Shown: positions 35,222 to 43,403 of the stretch, piece after piece
How the letters are laid out: each line of letters begins with the position of its first letter
Position numbering within the stretch: position 1 is the stretch's first letter
DNA from: an uncultured Sphingomonadaceae bacterium
Lineage (GTDB): Bacteria; Pseudomonadota; Alphaproteobacteria; Sphingomonadales; Sphingomonadaceae
Direction: 5' to 3'
Assembly: GCA_947493215.1 (NCBI GenBank)
Contig: CANLQE010000001.1
Span: forward strand, 496,001 to 560,000
Length of the DNA: 64,000 nucleotides
Position numbers and translations under genes: made by a program
The notes under the pieces: generated by a model
Told to the model about the DNA's origin: nothing
Database searches by the model: none
The model's input: the letters and a program-made list of their open reading frames with translations, nothing else

Positions 35222-35506
35222 ATGGCTGAACCAAAACCCTATAGTTCGACGCCGGTTTTTGATGAGACCAGCCTGCCCAAAGCCCTGCAGGCTGCCCATA
35301 GTACCAAAGCTGGTGCTTGGGGCGTGCTGGAGATTCTCGGTGGTAGCCTCAACTATGTGATTGAAGAAACACAGGATACACGCCTGATGATTGCCGGAGA
35401 TCGTCAGTTGATTGAGCCGGAGCAATTGCATCATGTAGCGTTAATCGGTCCGATGGAGATGCAGGTTCATTTTTATCGTGAAAAGCCTGAAATCCAACCA
35501 ATGTAA
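35222..35506 (+). CDS. DUF1971 (COG3615, TehB-associated) protein
   Basis: A 94-residue cupin-like protein (PKPYSSTPVFDETSLPKALQAAHSTKAGAWGVLEILGGSLNYVIEE ... LIEPEQLHHVALIGPMEMQVHFYRE). It is the DUF1971 family that sometimes accompanies tellurite-resistance TehB and occurs in NsrR-controlled loci; its function is not settled. ATG 35222 gives the family N-terminus; a GTG at 35213 overlapping the upstream stop is possible. It is third in the globin operon. Confidence 0.86.
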   Translation: MAEPKPYSSTPVFDETSLPKALQAAHSTKAGAWGVLEILGGSLNYVIEETQDTRLMIAGDRQLIEPEQLHHVALIGPMEMQVHFYREKPEIQPM

Positions 35507-35517
35507 AAGGCCACCGA

Positions 35518-36288
35518 TCAGGTCATTTTTTCATTCCGCATCGCAACAACTTCCTCTCGCAATCCGCGTATCTCGTTCAATATCTCATCCCTTTGCGCGC
35601 TCTGTTCTTCGTCTGCTTCCTCGTGCATCGCGTTCACGATGATCGCGATGAACAGGTTGAGTACGACAAAAGAGGTCACCAGAACAAACGGGACAAAAAA
35701 TGCCCAAGCCCAGGGATAAACTTCCATGATAGGGCGCACGATGCCCATGGACCAGCTTTCCAGCGTCATGATCTGGAACAGTGAATAGAAAGATTCGCCC
35801 ACAGTACCGAACCATTGCGGAAAAGAGCCGCCGAAAAGCTTCGTGGCCATAACAGCGGCGACATAAAAGATCAGGCCAAGCAATAGGATGACCGAACCCA
35901 TTGATGGAATTGCAGAGAGCAAGCCCTGCACCACTTGGCGCATTTTCGGCATGGCGGAGATGAGGCGGAAAGCGCGCACTATCCGCAAAGCCCGTAGAAT
36001 TGCAAAATTTCCTCCCAGCGGCAACAACGCTGCGGAGACGATTATAAAGTCGAAAATATTCCAGCCGCTCCGAAAAAACTGCAGTCGATAGACCAGCAGT
36101 TTCAGCAGAATTTCGATTACGAAAATGGTGATCGCAATCTCGTCAAGCGCTATCAGGATCGGACCAAAGGAAGCCATAAGGGCCGGAGAGGTTTCCAGTC
36201 CAATCACCACCGCGTTAACAACGATCACCGCCATGATCGCATTTTGGAACCAAGCCGACTCGATCATGGTTTTGATCTTCTGGATCAC
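35518..36288 (-). CDS. Bacterial voltage-gated sodium channel (NaChBac/NavAb type)
   Basis: A 256-residue single-domain 6TM ion channel that acts as a homotetramer. The voltage sensor S4 has four arginines at every third residue (R99, R102, R105, R108 in LRALRIVRAFR). The selectivity filter at residues 175-180 is TLESWS, the signature of sodium-selective bacterial Nav channels. S6 ends near VVLNLFIAIIVNAM, followed by an acidic neck and a C-terminal coiled coil (EEQSAQRDEILNEIRGLREEVVAMRNE). It is convergent with the NO operon. Likely role: sodium entry linked to motility or pH homeostasis (inference). Confidence 0.94.
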   Translation of the reverse strand: MIQKIKTMIESAWFQNAIMAVIVVNAVVIGLETSPALMASFGPILIALDEIAITIFVIEILLKLLVYRLQFFRSGWNIFDFIIVSAALLPLGGNFAILRALRIVRAFRLISAMPKMRQVVQGLLSAIPSMGSVILLLGLIFYVAAVMATKLFGGSFPQWFGTVGESFYSLFQIMTLESWSMGIVRPIMEVYPWAWAFFVPFVLVTSFVVLNLFIAIIVNAMHEEADEEQSAQRDEILNEIRGLREEVVAMRNEKMT

Positions 36289-36447
36289 TACGCTACCCTT
36301 TTTTAACTTTGATTTCTGCCATTTGGCGACTTACGCTCGGCGGATCAAGTAAGGATTGACCGCCTCTCGTCACCCTTGCGTTTTCCGATCGTCTACGCTA
36401 TAGTTTCATTTGTAACTATATTGCTCTCGCTTATAAGGAATACACCT

Positions 36448-37551
36448 ATGGCTGATCTTTTTGAAAACCCGGTTGGCCTTGATGGCTTTGAATTTGTAGA
36501 ATTTTGCGCACCCGAGCGTGGCATACTCGAACCGGTGTTTGCGGTCATGGGATTTACAGAGATTGCCCGGCATCGCAGCAAGGACGTTCATTTATGGCGG
36601 CAGGGCGCGATTAACCTGATCATCAACTATGAACCCAAATCGCCAGCCTGGTATTTTGCCCGCGAGCATGGACCCTCCGCTTGCGGCATGGCCTTCCGGG
36701 TGAAGGATGCACGCAAAGCTTACGACCACTTGCTCGAAAATGGCGCAGAACCGGTTCATGTGGAAACGGGACCGATGGAACTGCACATCCCCGCGATACG
36801 CGGCATTGGCGGCGCGATCCTCTATCTGGTCGACCGCTATGATGGCGGTGAACGCGGTGAGTCACTTTCCATCTACGACATTGATTTTGAATATCTGCCG
36901 GGTGTTGACCGCAATCCGGTTGGCGCGGGCTTCCATATTATCGATCACCTGACCCATAATGTTTACGGTGGGCGGATGAAATATTGGGCGGATTATTATG
37001 AGACGCTCTTTAACTTCCGCGAAATCCGCTTCTTCGATATCAAGGGCGAATATACCGGCCTGACCTCGAAAGCCCTGACGGCGCCTGATGGCAAGATCAA
37101 GATCCCGCTCAATGAAGAGGGCGAAGGCGGCAAGGGTCAGATAGAAGAATTTTTGCGCGAGTTTAATGGTGAGGGAATCCAGCATATTGCGCTCATCTGT
37201 GATGATCTCATCGCCTGTTGGGATCGACTCAAAAAACTGGGTGTTCCGTTTATGACCGCACCACCCAACACCTATTATGAAATGCTCGACGGACGTTTGC
37301 CGGGTCATGGCGAAGATGTTTCGGCCCTGCAAACGCGCGGCATCTTGCTCGACGGCACAACCGAAGGCGGAGACCCGCGCCTATTATTGCAGATTTTTGC
37401 AGAAGCGCAGGTTGGCCCGGTATTCTTTGAATTTATCCAACGCAAAGGCGATGACGGCTTTGGCGAGGGTAATTTCAAAGCGTTGTTTGAAAGCATCGAA
37501 CGCGATCAGGTTGCGCGCGGTGTCTTGAATGTGGAAGAACCTGCAGAATGA
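36448..37551 (+). CDS. hppD: 4-hydroxyphenylpyruvate dioxygenase
   Basis: A 367-residue Fe(II) dioxygenase converting 4-hydroxyphenylpyruvate to homogentisate in tyrosine catabolism. It has two vicinal-oxygen-chelate repeats. The iron ligands are H167 in [10 protein letters not shown]246 in GIQHIAL and E328 in FFEFIQRKG; the [21 protein letters not shown] tail is typical. The ATG at 36448 follows ATAAGGAA; the 24 residues before it in the track are hydrophobic but not part of the family. Confidence 0.97.
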   Translation: MADLFENPVGLDGFEFVEFCAPERGILEPVFAVMGFTEIARHRSKDVHLWRQGAINLIINYEPKSPAWYFAREHGPSACGMAFRVKDARKAYDHLLENGAEPVHVETGPMELHIPAIRGIGGAILYLVDRYDGGERGESLSIYDIDFEYLPGVDRNPVGAGFHIIDHLTHNVYGGRMKYWADYYETLFNFREIRFFDIKGEYTGLTSKALTAPDGKIKIPLNEEGEGGKGQIEEFLREFNGEGIQHIALICDDLIACWDRLKKLGVPFMTAPPNTYYEMLDGRLPGHGEDVSALQTRGILLDGTTEGGDPRLLLQIFAEAQVGPVFFEFIQRKGDDGFGEGNFKALFESIERDQVARGVLNVEEPAE

Positions 37552-38099
37552 CATCAGCTCCCAATCTTTCCGGCATTCATCATGTCGCCTATCGCTGCAA
37601 GGATGCGAAGGAGACCACGGAATTTTATCAACGCGTCATGGGTATGGATTTCGATCTCGCCTTTGCTGAGAATGAAGTGCCGTCGACGGGTGAATATGAT
37701 CCCTATATGCATATTTTCCTCGATGCCGGTGGCGGGAATATCCTCGCCTTTTTTGAACTGCCTGAGCAGCCGGAAATGGGCAAGGACCCCAATACACCGA
37801 CATGGGTGCAGCATATTGCATTCAAGGTGAACACACTGGATGAACTGCTGGCCGCCAAGGCCAATGCAGAGGCCGAAGGGCTCGAAGTCCTGGGGCCCAC
37901 CCATCACGGCATCTTCAAGTCCATCTATTTCTTTGACCCCAATGGCCACCGGCTGGAAATTGCCTGTGATATTGGAACGGACGAAGAGATGAAGGAACTG
38001 CGCCGCGTAGCCCCGGATATGCTCGAGGAATGGAGTCGTACCAAAAAGGCGCCGCAACATGCCGCATGGCTCCATGAGAAAGCCCGCGACGAACATTAA
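37548..38099 (+). CDS. VOC-family protein in the tyrosine-degradation operon
   Basis: A 183-residue vicinal-oxygen-chelate protein. Likely metal ligands are H in [14 protein letters not shown] in WVQHIAFKV and E in [10 protein letters not shown], the layout of glyoxalase-type and type I extradiol enzymes. A family-unusual C-terminal helix of about 40 residues follows. It overlaps hppD by four bases (ATGA), so it is co-translated with HPPD. The reaction is unknown; the context points to homogentisate or a related aromatic intermediate. Confidence 0.82.
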   Translation: MTSAPNLSGIHHVAYRCKDAKETTEFYQRVMGMDFDLAFAENEVPSTGEYDPYMHIFLDAGGGNILAFFELPEQPEMGKDPNTPTWVQHIAFKVNTLDELLAAKANAEAEGLEVLGPTHHGIFKSIYFFDPNGHRLEIACDIGTDEEMKELRRVAPDMLEEWSRTKKAPQHAAWLHEKARDEH

Positions 38100-38164
38100 A
38101 CGCGCATGTTGATTGTTGATCCGTTCCGGCGCACTATCCGTTTTCAATAAAAGATGGGAACCCT

Positions 38165-39175
38165 ATGAAACTCGCAACGCTGAAAAATGACACACGCGAT
38201 GGCCGGTTGGTCGTTGTCTCAAAAGATCTGACCCGTTGCTGCGAAGCGAATAATATAGCCCCCACTCTCCAAGCCGCTCTCGACAATTGGGAAGACTGCG
38301 CCCCGAAACTTGAAGCCCTGTACCGTGATGTCGAACATCAGGCTGTGCCGTGCGAGCGTTTTCATGAACGCGAAGCCCATTCCCCCTTGCCGCGCGCCTA
38401 TCAATGGGCCGATGGCAGCGCCTATATCAACCATGTCGAACTGGTTCGCAAAGCGCGCGGAGCAGAAGTTCCTGAGAGCTTTTACAGCGACCCGCTGATG
38501 TACCAAGGCGGCTCTGATGCTTTTCTCGGGCCCCGCGATGATATCCCGCTGGGCGATCCCAAATGGGGCTGCGACATGGAGGGCGAAGTCGCCGTTGTCA
38601 CTGGCGATGTCCCGATAGGCACTAGCGCGGAAGAGGCTGTCGATCACATCAAACTGGTCATGCTCTGTAATGACGTATCGCTGCGCGGCCTGATCCCGGG
38701 AGAGCTCGCCAAAGGCTTTGGCTTTTTCCAGTCCAAGCCGCCTAGCGCTTTTTCTCCCGTCTGCGTGACGCCCGACGAATTAGGCGATGCGTGGAAAGAC
38801 TCAGTGATACACCTATCACTGCACGTAGATTATAATCGTGAACCCTTTGGTCGTGCTAATGCTGGCGTTGACGCAACCTTCAATCTTGCACAGCTTGTCG
38901 CTCATGCCGCCAAAACCCGGCCCTTATGCGCTGGCACCATTATCGGTTCTGGCACTGTCTCCAATCAAGGCGCTGACGGCGGACCCGGCAAACCTGTTGC
39001 CGATGGTGGCCTTGGCTATAGCTGTATCGCCGAAATCCGGATGATCGAAACCATCGCCGATGGCGAGGCCAAAACGCCGTTTATGAGTGCTGGCGACACG
39101 GTGAAAATCCAAATGCTCGACGAAGATGGTCATTCGATTTTCGGTGCGATCCGGCAAGAGATTGTGGCGGTTTAA
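38165..39175 (+). CDS. Fumarylacetoacetate hydrolase family protein
   Basis: A 336-residue FAH-fold hydrolase, probably fumarylacetoacetase, the last step of tyrosine degradation. The catalytic/metal core includes WGCDMEGEVAVVTG, ALVMLCNDVSLR-type NDVSLRGL, and FFQSKPPSAFSPVCVTP; later TIIGSGTVSN and GYSCIAEIRMIE are typical. It follows the VOC gene by 65 nt. Homogentisate dioxygenase and maleylacetoacetate isomerase are not in this window. Confidence 0.9.
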   Translation: MKLATLKNDTRDGRLVVVSKDLTRCCEANNIAPTLQAALDNWEDCAPKLEALYRDVEHQAVPCERFHEREAHSPLPRAYQWADGSAYINHVELVRKARGAEVPESFYSDPLMYQGGSDAFLGPRDDIPLGDPKWGCDMEGEVAVVTGDVPIGTSAEEAVDHIKLVMLCNDVSLRGLIPGELAKGFGFFQSKPPSAFSPVCVTPDELGDAWKDSVIHLSLHVDYNREPFGRANAGVDATFNLAQLVAHAAKTRPLCAGTIIGSGTVSNQGADGGPGKPVADGGLGYSCIAEIRMIETIADGEAKTPFMSAGDTVKIQMLDEDGHSIFGAIRQEIVAV

Positions 39176-39630
39176 ACAGGCACTGCCGTCTCGTACTTAA
39201 TCCGCTCCATCGCAAAGCTCGCCGAGACATCGGACAATGGCACCGCTTTTATCAGCTTTTTATACACCCGATCATAATCAGCGACATCGCGAACGAGCAG
39301 TTTCAGCAGATAATCCACTTCACCGGCCATGCGGTAAAACTCGACAACCTCCTCAATGGCAGAAGCGGCCGCGGCAAATTTCTCGAGCCACTTATCGCTG
39401 TGATCGCTAGTCCGCACGGCGACAAAAACTGTCATTCTCAGCCCCACCGCCTCGGGATCTACAATCGCCACGCGCCGGGCAATAATACCGTCGGCCTCCA
39501 TCCGCTTGACACGACGCCAGCAAGCGTTGGTCGACAGGCTCAGTTGCGTCGCCAAGTTTTCCAGAGACAGGCTGGCATCCCGCTGCAAAGCCTTCAGGAT
39601 GTTTCGATCATTTTCATCAATGTTTTTCAT
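39172..39630 (-). CDS. Lrp/AsnC-family transcriptional regulator
   Basis: A 152-residue feast/famine regulator. The N-terminal HTH is MKNIDENDRNILKALQRDASLSLENLATQLSLSTNACWRRVKRMEADGII. The C-terminal RAM domain carries MAGEVDYLLKLLVRDVADY. It reads towards the fumarylacetoacetase gene and overlaps its last four bases. The neighbourhood suggests that it senses an aromatic amino acid and controls this operon and itself, but nothing in the sequence proves it. Confidence 0.92.
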   Translation of the reverse strand: MKNIDENDRNILKALQRDASLSLENLATQLSLSTNACWRRVKRMEADGIIARRVAIVDPEAVGLRMTVFVAVRTSDHSDKWLEKFAAAASAIEEVVEFYRMAGEVDYLLKLLVRDVADYDRVYKKLIKAVPLSDVSASFAMERIKYETAVPV

Positions 39631-39661
39631 AATCCCACCATTGTGTAGAATATAATCACGT

Positions 39662-39697
39662 TTATCCTATATTCCAATAGAATAATCATAAGGATAA
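39662..39697. promoter_or_regulatory. AT-rich dyads upstream of the Lrp/AsnC gene
   Basis: TTATCCT (39662-39668) and AGGATAA (39691-39697) are exact inverted copies. Between them TATTC and GAATA form a second dyad. The site lies 31 bp upstream of the regulator start and is AT-rich, as Lrp-family operators tend to be. It may be an autoregulatory site. Confidence 0.45.
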
Positions 39698-39744
39698 TGC
39701 TGCCCTTGTTGATATTCTGATGCTTCAAGCAGGGGGGAATAAAG

Positions 39745-39849
39745 ATGCTCGATCAGTTTGGACGGAATCGCGGGCATAAATTTCGGGCGCTATCCAGGCT
39801 TACTCGTCAAACATCAAAGCTGAAAAAGAGCGCAGTTAGAATAGCATAG
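39745..39849 (+). CDS. Candidate 34-residue basic small protein
   Basis: An ORF too short for the track: MLDQFGRNRGHKFRALSRL... ending KKSAVRIA. It contains ten Arg/Lys and only two acidic/amide-poor positions, so it is strongly basic. AGGGGGG lies seven bases before the ATG, an unusually good ribosome binding site. It sits in a 307-bp gap between the Lrp/AsnC and thiolase-like genes, otherwise empty. It could be real or a chance ORF. Confidence 0.35.
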   Translation: MLDQFGRNRGHKFRALSRLTRQTSKLKKSAVRIA

Positions 39850-39937
39850 CTGAGGGAATCTAGGAATGCGGTTCGTTGGCTTGCCGCAGGTTCAGAAGCT
39901 TGCGCTGCACCTGATACGGAGCACGAACCTTAGGCGC

Positions 39938-41455
39938 TCAAACAAGCACCGCATGATTGCGTTTATCGCTTGTTGTGACTTTCACTTTCATTCCGATCAG
40001 ATCCGTATCTTCCGGAGCATCCGCCAGTAAACCTATGCTGGGCAGACCGGTTTCATCCTCCATCCAGAGGCTTGCTGCACCCGTAGATTTCTTGCCATAG
40101 GGCATTGCATAGCTTTTGATCACCGCATTGCCATTGAAGAAATGTTCCGGCTTCACATGCGCTGGGCGCGCAATCTTATTGGGTATCGCTATGCGGTCTG
40201 GTGACCATCCACCGGCGACCGGCTGGGCTGCATAAATGCCAACCGATTCCTTGTTGATGACCCCGCCATTGGCCGAGATCATGCCCGGCTTGCTGCCATC
40301 TTTGCGCAGCGCCTGTGTCAGCGCGACAATCGCATGGGTACTATAGCTGTTTCCCGGGCCACCAAAAAAGCTCAGGCCGCCGGTGAGCGTATAGGTTGAG
40401 AGCGGGCGGTCGGGATTGCCCAGCGCATCCATCGCCAGTGAAACGGCCACCGGAAAACAACTGTAAATGTCTATCGGGCCAATATCTGACACATTAAGTT
40501 CTGCCAGATCCAGCGCCTTGGGAAAGGCCCATTCCATCGCTGGTGATATTGATAAATCATCCTGTTCGCTGATCAGGGGTACGCTGGCATCTGCACCGCT
40601 ATGCAGATAAACCAGTTTATTTTCGGCAATCCCAAGTTCCACTGCATGTCCAGCGGTCGTCATAATCACAGCCGCGCCAAGCTCCACTGCATCTTGCGCT
40701 ACCATCCAGCGCCGATAGGGATCGTTCAGCCGATAATTGCCATTGTCGTCTTCCAGCAATTCCTCTGCCGTCCAATCGCGGGCATATTGGGCATGATCGC
40801 GGGTCAATGAAACGCCAGCGAAAGCCGCCCAAAGCTCTGCCATATCCTTTGCATGGCTGGCGCGATCAACACCAAGCCGCGCACGTCTAGCATTTTCGAC
40901 AATGCCATAAGACATGGGCATATTGATCAAGCCTTGACGCCATTCATAGGCAGTCAGCATAGGATCATTGGTCCGCAAATCGGTAAATTCACGGTCCGAT
41001 GTCTGGTTCCAATCCAATGCATGGCCACTGCGCCGGGCGCGTTTCACCGTCCCGATATTCTCGGCACTGGCGATGACAACCGCCTTATGCTCGCCGTCAT
41101 GCAGCTGTTTTGCCAATTGGTTTATATGCTTTTGCGGGCTGTTGCCGCCAACATCACCATAGAGCAAAGTCGCGGGCTCGAGACCGGAAGCCTGAGCAAT
41201 GGCATCGGGATGATTGTCCGGCGATCCGAACTCATGGGTTAAGCCACTGTCGACAAATAGACGCGTGGATAGCAGGCAATCAATCGCGCCTGCCAGCTTG
41301 GCACCAACGCCGCTATCGGTTAGCGCTGCTGAAATTGCAGCCGATGCCAAATCCACAGTCGAAGGCCATTCCAGACCTTGATCGCGTTTCAGCGACTCGC
41401 CACTGGCCTCTCCCACGCCAACGAGTACCGGCGCCTTTGGATCCACAACAGCCAT
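39938..41455 (-). CDS. Thiolase-like protein (acetyl-CoA acetyltransferase family, TLP1-type)
   Basis: A 505-residue thiolase-superfamily protein. Segments such as PVLVGVGEASGESL, VVIASAENIGTVKRARR, DIGPIDIYSCFPVAVSLAMDALG, LTGGLSFFGGPGNSYSTHAI and MISANGGVINKESVGIYA match the SCP2-thiolase / thiolase-like type 1 group. A C-terminal OB-like domain follows (about 420-505). It probably acts on acyl-CoA in lipid or steroid side-chain metabolism. The ATG at 41455 has a GAGGGA site; the track adds 18 residues. It is divergent from the CoA-transferase gene, 90 bp away. Confidence 0.85.
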   Translation of the reverse strand: MAVVDPKAPVLVGVGEASGESLKRDQGLEWPSTVDLASAAISAALTDSGVGAKLAGAIDCLLSTRLFVDSGLTHEFGSPDNHPDAIAQASGLEPATLLYGDVGGNSPQKHINQLAKQLHDGEHKAVVIASAENIGTVKRARRSGHALDWNQTSDREFTDLRTNDPMLTAYEWRQGLINMPMSYGIVENARRARLGVDRASHAKDMAELWAAFAGVSLTRDHAQYARDWTAEELLEDDNGNYRLNDPYRRWMVAQDAVELGAAVIMTTAGHAVELGIAENKLVYLHSGADASVPLISEQDDLSISPAMEWAFPKALDLAELNVSDIGPIDIYSCFPVAVSLAMDALGNPDRPLSTYTLTGGLSFFGGPGNSYSTHAIVALTQALRKDGSKPGMISANGGVINKESVGIYAAQPVAGGWSPDRIAIPNKIARPAHVKPEHFFNGNAVIKSYAMPYGKKSTGAASLWMEDETGLPSIGLLADAPEDTDLIGMKVKVTTSDKRNHAVLV

Positions 41456-41545
41456 AAAACATCCCTCAAATAAACAGTTCATCAATCGATTAAAACTGAT
41501 AACAGACATGGACTTTCTTGCACCTAATAATTTGAGGGTTTTTCT

Positions 41546-42757
41546 ATGAGTGGCTGGCCAGAACTAAAATGGGACGTGGAACCAACAGGACCATTAAAGG
41601 GTCTAAAGATTGTCGACATGTCGACCGTGGTTCTCGGTCCTTTTGCCACGTTGAATTTCGCCGACATGGGTGCCGATGTGATCAAGATTGAGAATGACAG
41701 CGGCAAGTTTCCCGGCGATATGATGCGTCATGCTGGCGACAGCCCAACCGGTGATTTGGGGCCGATCTTTACGTCGCTCAATCGCAATAAAAAATCGATC
41801 ACGCTCAATGCAAAAGAGGAAGCCGACAAGGCGGTGATCGTCGAATTGCTGAAACATGCAGATGTGTTTTTCCACAATGTTCGGCTTGCCGGGATGGAAC
41901 GTCTGGGGCTTGACTATGAAGCGGTGAAGGCAGTTAATCCTGGCATTGTCTACGTCCATTGCGCTGGTTTTGGCCAAGGTGGCGACTATTCGCACCGGCA
42001 GGCCTATGATGATCTGATCCAATGTTCTTCCGGTTTTGCCTCGCTGTTCGAAATGCGCGGCGACAGCGGACGGCCGCTATACATGCCGTCTTTGGTTGCG
42101 GACAAAACTATCGGACTATTCGCGGTTAACGCCACGCTCGCAGCCATGTATCACAAGGAAAAAACCGGCGAGGGTCAGTTTGTTCAGGTACCGATGTTTG
42201 AAGCCTTTACCTGGTTTAACATGGTCGAAAATCTGTGGGGTGAAACCTTCATTCCCGGCAATGGCAAGCTGGCTTATACGCGCTCGATCAATCCCAATCG
42301 TAAGCCTTATCCGACCAAAGACGGCTATATCGGCCTAGTCCCTTATAGCGATGGGCAATGGGAAACCTTCTTTGAGCTGGGCGGCAAGCCGGGCGTCTTT
42401 GAGGAACCGCGTTTTGCGACCTATTCCGAACGTACCAAGAATATCACTGCACTCTATGCGCTGATCGAGGAAATTGCCTCGACCAAGACCACGGACGAGT
42501 GGCTGGAGCTGCTCGACGAGAATAATATTCCGGCCATGCGCTACAACCAAATGGCCGATGTTCTGGAAGACCCGCATCTCCAGCAGGTTGGTTTCTGGAG
42601 CGAGCGCGAGGGCGAGAAGATCGGCAAATATCGTTCGATCAAACACCCCGTCCACTATTCCGCCAGCCCCGCCAATGTCTATGCTGACCCGCCAACATTG
42701 GGCGCAGATAATGACGAGATTAGAGACGCCATAGGTCACTCGAAAAAGACCGATTAA
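41546..42757 (+). CDS. CaiB/BaiF-type CoA-transferase
   Basis: A 403-residue class III CoA-transferase moving CoA between carboxylic acids. The family N-terminus GPLKGLKIVDMSTVVLGPFATLNFADMGADVIKIEN is clear. The catalytic Asp is in RQAYDDLIQCSSG, and the TGEGQFVQVPMFEA stretch follows. It is divergent from the thiolase-like gene and 9 nt upstream of a DUF1330 gene, suggesting a small acyl-CoA activation locus of unknown substrate. Confidence 0.94.
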   Translation: MSGWPELKWDVEPTGPLKGLKIVDMSTVVLGPFATLNFADMGADVIKIENDSGKFPGDMMRHAGDSPTGDLGPIFTSLNRNKKSITLNAKEEADKAVIVELLKHADVFFHNVRLAGMERLGLDYEAVKAVNPGIVYVHCAGFGQGGDYSHRQAYDDLIQCSSGFASLFEMRGDSGRPLYMPSLVADKTIGLFAVNATLAAMYHKEKTGEGQFVQVPMFEAFTWFNMVENLWGETFIPGNGKLAYTRSINPNRKPYPTKDGYIGLVPYSDGQWETFFELGGKPGVFEEPRFATYSERTKNITALYALIEEIASTKTTDEWLELLDENNIPAMRYNQMADVLEDPHLQQVGFWSEREGEKIGKYRSIKHPVHYSASPANVYADPPTLGADNDEIRDAIGHSKKTD

Positions 42758-42766
42758 GGAACAAAT

Positions 42767-43081
42767 ATGTCAGACAAAGCGCCGGTCCATGTAATGGCCA
42801 ATTTCACTGTTCATGATGCCGCGAAATATCGCCTCTATGAAAAAGGGTTTTTCCCGATCCTCAAAAAGCACGGCGGCACATTTATTACCTTGGATGACAA
42901 CAGCGAGACTTTCGAGGGCAAGGCGCCACCTGAGGGGCGCGTGGTATTGTTTAAATTCCCAAGCGCGGAAGCCGCGACAGCGTGGTATAATGATCCCGAT
43001 TATCAGGCTTTATCAGAACATCGCCGGGCCGGAACCGAGCTTAATTTCCTGACCATGCTGCACCCGATACCGGCACGCTAG
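42767..43081 (+). CDS. DUF1330 family protein
   Basis: A 104-residue alpha+beta protein of the dimeric ferredoxin-like DUF1330 fold (VMANFTVHDAAKYRLYEKGFFPILKKHGGTFITLDDN ... GRVVLFKFPSAEAATAWYNDPDYQAL). No enzymatic role is established for the family. It follows the CoA-transferase gene by 9 nt and is probably co-transcribed with it. Confidence 0.87.
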   Translation: MSDKAPVHVMANFTVHDAAKYRLYEKGFFPILKKHGGTFITLDDNSETFEGKAPPEGRVVLFKFPSAEAATAWYNDPDYQALSEHRRAGTELNFLTMLHPIPAR

Positions 43082-43344
43082 CGCTCGATACTTTCAAGCT
43101 CTTGTTGTTCGGAGGGAGCCTGGTCAATCTGCCGCATGAGTAAGCCTCGCGCGTACTTGATTCGCTGTCATGTCCAGACTGATCCGCTCCAGTTCCATCA
43201 GACCGGGCTCACTTACTAGAGCAAAAGTGCAGGAAAAAACAAATGCTGCCGCAGCGGATAAGAAAGCCGGAATTAGATTCAGTAATGGATATTCCCTAGG
43301 CGATAAAAAGCAGGATCAATCTGTCAGGATGCTGAACCTGAACA
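43082..43344. other. Intergenic region without a supported gene
   Basis: Between the DUF1330 gene and the glnA terminator I see no convincing gene. A 74-codon ORF (43170-43394) runs through the terminator and has no recognisable protein character. No repeats or RNA genes are seen. Confidence 0.6.
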
Positions 43345-43381
43345 CAAAAAACCCGAGACAATTTCTTGCCCCGGGCTTTTT
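43345..43381 (-). terminator. Terminator of glnA
   Basis: Read on the minus strand, CCCGGGGCAA-GAAA-TTGTCTCGGG forms a 10-bp stem with two G-T pairs and a GAAA loop, followed by six T. It lies about 25 bp after the glnA stop. A CTTTTT tract on the other strand makes it potentially bidirectional. Confidence 0.88.
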
Positions 43382-43403
43382 ACCATCAATCTGACCACAG
43401 AGA

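Noticed and set aside
43170-43394. 74-residue ORF after the DUF1330 gene
   Set aside because: It runs through the glnA terminator and has no recognisable protein features.
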